Assembly (NCBI GenBank): GCA_021816505.1
Contig: JAKAXS010000019.1
Coordinates: 1-14,897, forward strand
Direction: 5' to 3'
From: Pseudomonadota bacterium
GTDB lineage: Bacteria > Pseudomonadota > Alphaproteobacteria > Rhizobiales > Hyphomicrobiaceae
DNA: 14,897 nt
Made by a program: the position numbers and the translations under genes. How positions within the stretch are numbered: the stretch's first letter is position 1; the number at the start of each line of letters is the position of its first letter. Positions 13,061 through 14,897 of this stretch are shown piece by piece. The notes beneath the pieces were generated by a model. The model had not been told where the DNA came from. It ran no database searches and saw nothing but the letters and a program-made list of their open reading frames with translations.

Positions 13061-14608
13061 TTAGCCTTCGAAGACAAGACGTCCGATGCGGGCGTGTACA
13101 GCCGGGTTCACCACGCGCAGCACGATGCCCCAGATGAAGCCCACGACGATGATCGCCAGGGCAATCCAAGGAATGTTGCTGCCGAAGCTTCCGCTACCGC
13201 CGAACGTCGCCAGGTTCTGAACCAGGAGATACACGAGGTAGACCTGAGCCACGAACGCGATGACCGGTGCGATGATCGTGGAGATCACGCCAGCATCGTC
13301 GCCCGGGTTGGCACGGAAGTAGGCGATGACGGCCAGCGAAACCACGGCCTGCAGGATGAGCAGGAGCATGGTGCCGAGAATGGCGAGCATCGTATAGACC
13401 GACACGTACGCCTGCGCGTTCGCGTCGTCGGTGCCGAGGAAGAAGGCGAACAGGCTGACCCAGAGGATCGCCAGCGCCGACTGCGTGAAAGAGGCCACGT
13501 GCGGGCTCTTGAACACATGGTGCGTGCGCGACAGACCGTGCGGCAGAACGCCTTCACGAGCCAGCGAGTACATGTAGCGGGCCGCCGTGTTGTGGAAAGC
13601 CATGCCGCATGCGAACGAGCTGGTGAGGATGAGCACGCTCATCAATTCGCCGGCCCAGGGGCCAACGAAATTGTTCAGCGGCGTCAGGAAGAAGTTGCTC
13701 GAGTCCTTGGTCGCTGCCACCAGCATGTCACCTTCCGTCGGATAGGCGGAGACGGCACACCAGCTGGTGAAGATGTAGAAGAGGCCGAGGCCGATCACGG
13801 AGATGTAGAGCGACAGCGGCACGATGCGCTTCGGGTCTTTCGACTCTTCAGCGTAGTTCGGCGCCATTTCGAAGCCGACCCACGACCAGAAGGCCATGAA
13901 GATGCCGACGGCTGCGGCACCGGCCGCAATGTCGACGTCGCCCACCTTCTGCTCAAGAACCGGGGTCAACACTGCCAGGAGGTTGAACGACTCGGCCTGG
14001 AAGTTGGTGCCTTCTGCTGCGGTCAGTACGCCGAAGTTGAAGATCGCGAGGATGATCACTTCGAGGACGAGAGCGATGCCGAGGACGGCTGCCGACAGCT
14101 GCACGTCGCGATAGCTCAGGAATGCGCAGAGGGTAGCCGCAAAGATTGCGAGCCAGATCCACGACACATCGATGCCGAAGTGCGACTTGAGCCATGCGTT
14201 GCCGAAAAAGGCGAACAGGCCGTAGAGCGACGCTTCGAACACGCTGTAGGATGCGAGAGAAGCAAAACCTGCCGACATGCCGGCTTCGCGGCCGAGGCCT
14301 TGGCTGATGAACGAGTAGAAGCCGCCGACCGACGAGACGCGCCGGGCCATGGCGGCGTAGCCGATGGAGAAGATCGTCAAGACGATGGTGGCGAGCAGGA
14401 AGGCTGCCGGCACGTAGATGCCGTTGCCGAAGCCTGCCGCGAACGGCACGTTGCCGAGCATCGCCGACTCCGGCGCCGCTCCCGTCACGGTCAAGAACAA
14501 CACGCCGATCAGGCCAACGGCCGAACCGTGCAGTTTGTTCTCGCCAACTTCTCGACCTACGTCGAACTGTTCCGGCGCGGATGCGCCTGATGTTACATTC
14601 TGGGTCAC
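13061..14608 (-). CDS. APC-superfamily amino acid/amine permease
   Basis: A 515-residue inner-membrane transporter with about twelve hydrophobic helices, the first four near residues 29-47, 65-87, 110-138 and 149-165. The TM1 region VLFLTVTGAAPES and the RRVSSVGGFYSFISQGLG loop after TM2 match amino acid-polyamine-organocation carriers. Its cytoplasmic N-terminus (residues 1-25) is polar and lacks a signal peptide. The start is GTG 14608, with AGAGGAAA upstream at suitable spacing. It could import putrescine, an amino acid or another amine for the catabolic operon in the same window, as PuuP does in E. coli, but PuuP is shorter and substrate cannot be read from motifs. It is the first gene of a two-gene unit with the SDR. 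Confidence 0.9.
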   Translation of the reverse strand: MTQNVTSGASAPEQFDVGREVGENKLHGSAVGLIGVLFLTVTGAAPESAMLGNVPFAAGFGNGIYVPAAFLLATIVLTIFSIGYAAMARRVSSVGGFYSFISQGLGREAGMSAGFASLASYSVFEASLYGLFAFFGNAWLKSHFGIDVSWIWLAIFAATLCAFLSYRDVQLSAAVLGIALVLEVIILAIFNFGVLTAAEGTNFQAESFNLLAVLTPVLEQKVGDVDIAAGAAAVGIFMAFWSWVGFEMAPNYAEESKDPKRIVPLSLYISVIGLGLFYIFTSWCAVSAYPTEGDMLVAATKDSSNFFLTPLNNFVGPWAGELMSVLILTSSFACGMAFHNTAARYMYSLAREGVLPHGLSRTHHVFKSPHVASFTQSALAILWVSLFAFFLGTDDANAQAYVSVYTMLAILGTMLLLILQAVVSLAVIAYFRANPGDDAGVISTIIAPVIAFVAQVYLVYLLVQNLATFGGSGSFGSNIPWIALAIIVVGFIWGIVLRVVNPAVHARIGRLVFEG

Positions 14609-14805
14609 GCTGTGTTTCCTCTATTGCCCCTGAAGCAGCGAGCGCTCCTCCGCCGACCGCGTACCCGGATGACAGTTTACCTTGCATTCTCTCCGGCGCC
14701 CGGCGGCATGCCTTCAGGCACGACGCCGAGTGGTACCGTCGAGAGTGCCATGTTCTGCATCGGAGCCAGTTGACCGGCAAGTAGAAGAAGTTGACCCCGG
14801 CGTGA

Positions 14806-14897
14806 TTATTGCAGCGCCATAATTTGCTTAACGTCCGCGCTGGACATGACGTGGCAGTAGATCATGTTCATGATTTCCAGCTCTTTGCGGTGCAGTT
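14806..14897 (-). CDS. 3' end of an unidentified minus-strand gene (partial)
   Basis: The frame entering from the right edge has 29 codons and ends with TAA (14806-14808). The visible tail includes KELEIMNMIYCHVMSSADV and finishes with MALQ. Most third positions are G or C, as in the other genes here, which supports real coding. I do not recognise the family. The same frame stays open for another 42 codons after the stop, to TAA 14677-14679, but codon bias drops there. The 197 bases between this gene and the permease show no clear promoter. Confidence 0.5.
   Translation of the reverse strand, partial: LHRKELEIMNMIYCHVMSSADVKQIMALQ

Noticed and set aside
13094..14590. A 498-residue plus-strand ORF opposite the permease
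   Set aside because: Highly charged translation that mirrors a hydrophobic membrane protein on the other strand. It has no family signature.
1..14897. Mobile element, CRISPR array, tRNA or phage defence system
   Set aside because: No transposase, integrase, regularly spaced repeats, tRNA-like cloverleaf or defence-gene domains were seen on either strand.

Overview
This window is GC-rich DNA with dense, tightly packed genes. It looks like the chromosome of an alphaproteobacterium, probably Hyphomicrobiales-like. That placement is inferred from gene content and base composition, not from a marker gene. Its theme is catabolism of putrescine and related amines to GABA and then towards succinate.

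Left half (115-6419, minus strand): one operon reading spuC-like aminotransferase, puuD, puuA, puuC, gabT. The first three genes are joined by 4-base ATGA overlaps and the last two follow after short gaps. Together they cover transamination of the amine, gamma-glutamylation, aldehyde oxidation, removal of the glutamyl group and transamination of GABA. The E. coli-type oxidase PuuB is absent from the window, and a class III aminotransferase stands first in its place. The puuC gene carries a single extra base in a T-run (2304-2306) that breaks its frame. Removing it restores a full 495-residue enzyme, so this is either a sequencing error or a recent mutation.

Regulatory hub (6420-6775): a divergent tetR-type regulator (6776-7432) is separated from the operon by back-to-back promoters sharing one palindrome. 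This suggests a single repressor controls both directions. The operon leader would be about 310 nt long.

Centre (7433-9027): a poorly annotated stretch with two GC-rich inverted repeats, a 60-residue predicted membrane protein and a strong candidate small RNA (about 7819-7971). The RNA has a good promoter, an excellent rho-independent terminator and two CCTCCC (anti-Shine-Dalgarno) motifs, both predicted unpaired. A periplasmic FKBP-type prolyl isomerase and a PilZ-domain protein follow.

Right half (9109-14897): on the plus strand lie a class I glutamine amidotransferase, an APH-fold small-molecule kinase and an AraC-type regulator. On the minus strand lie an SDR oxidoreductase and an APC-family permease. 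The permease may supply the amine used by the left operon, but its substrate cannot be read from sequence. The edges hold the 3' ends of two further genes. No tRNA, rRNA, CRISPR array, transposase or attachment site was seen.
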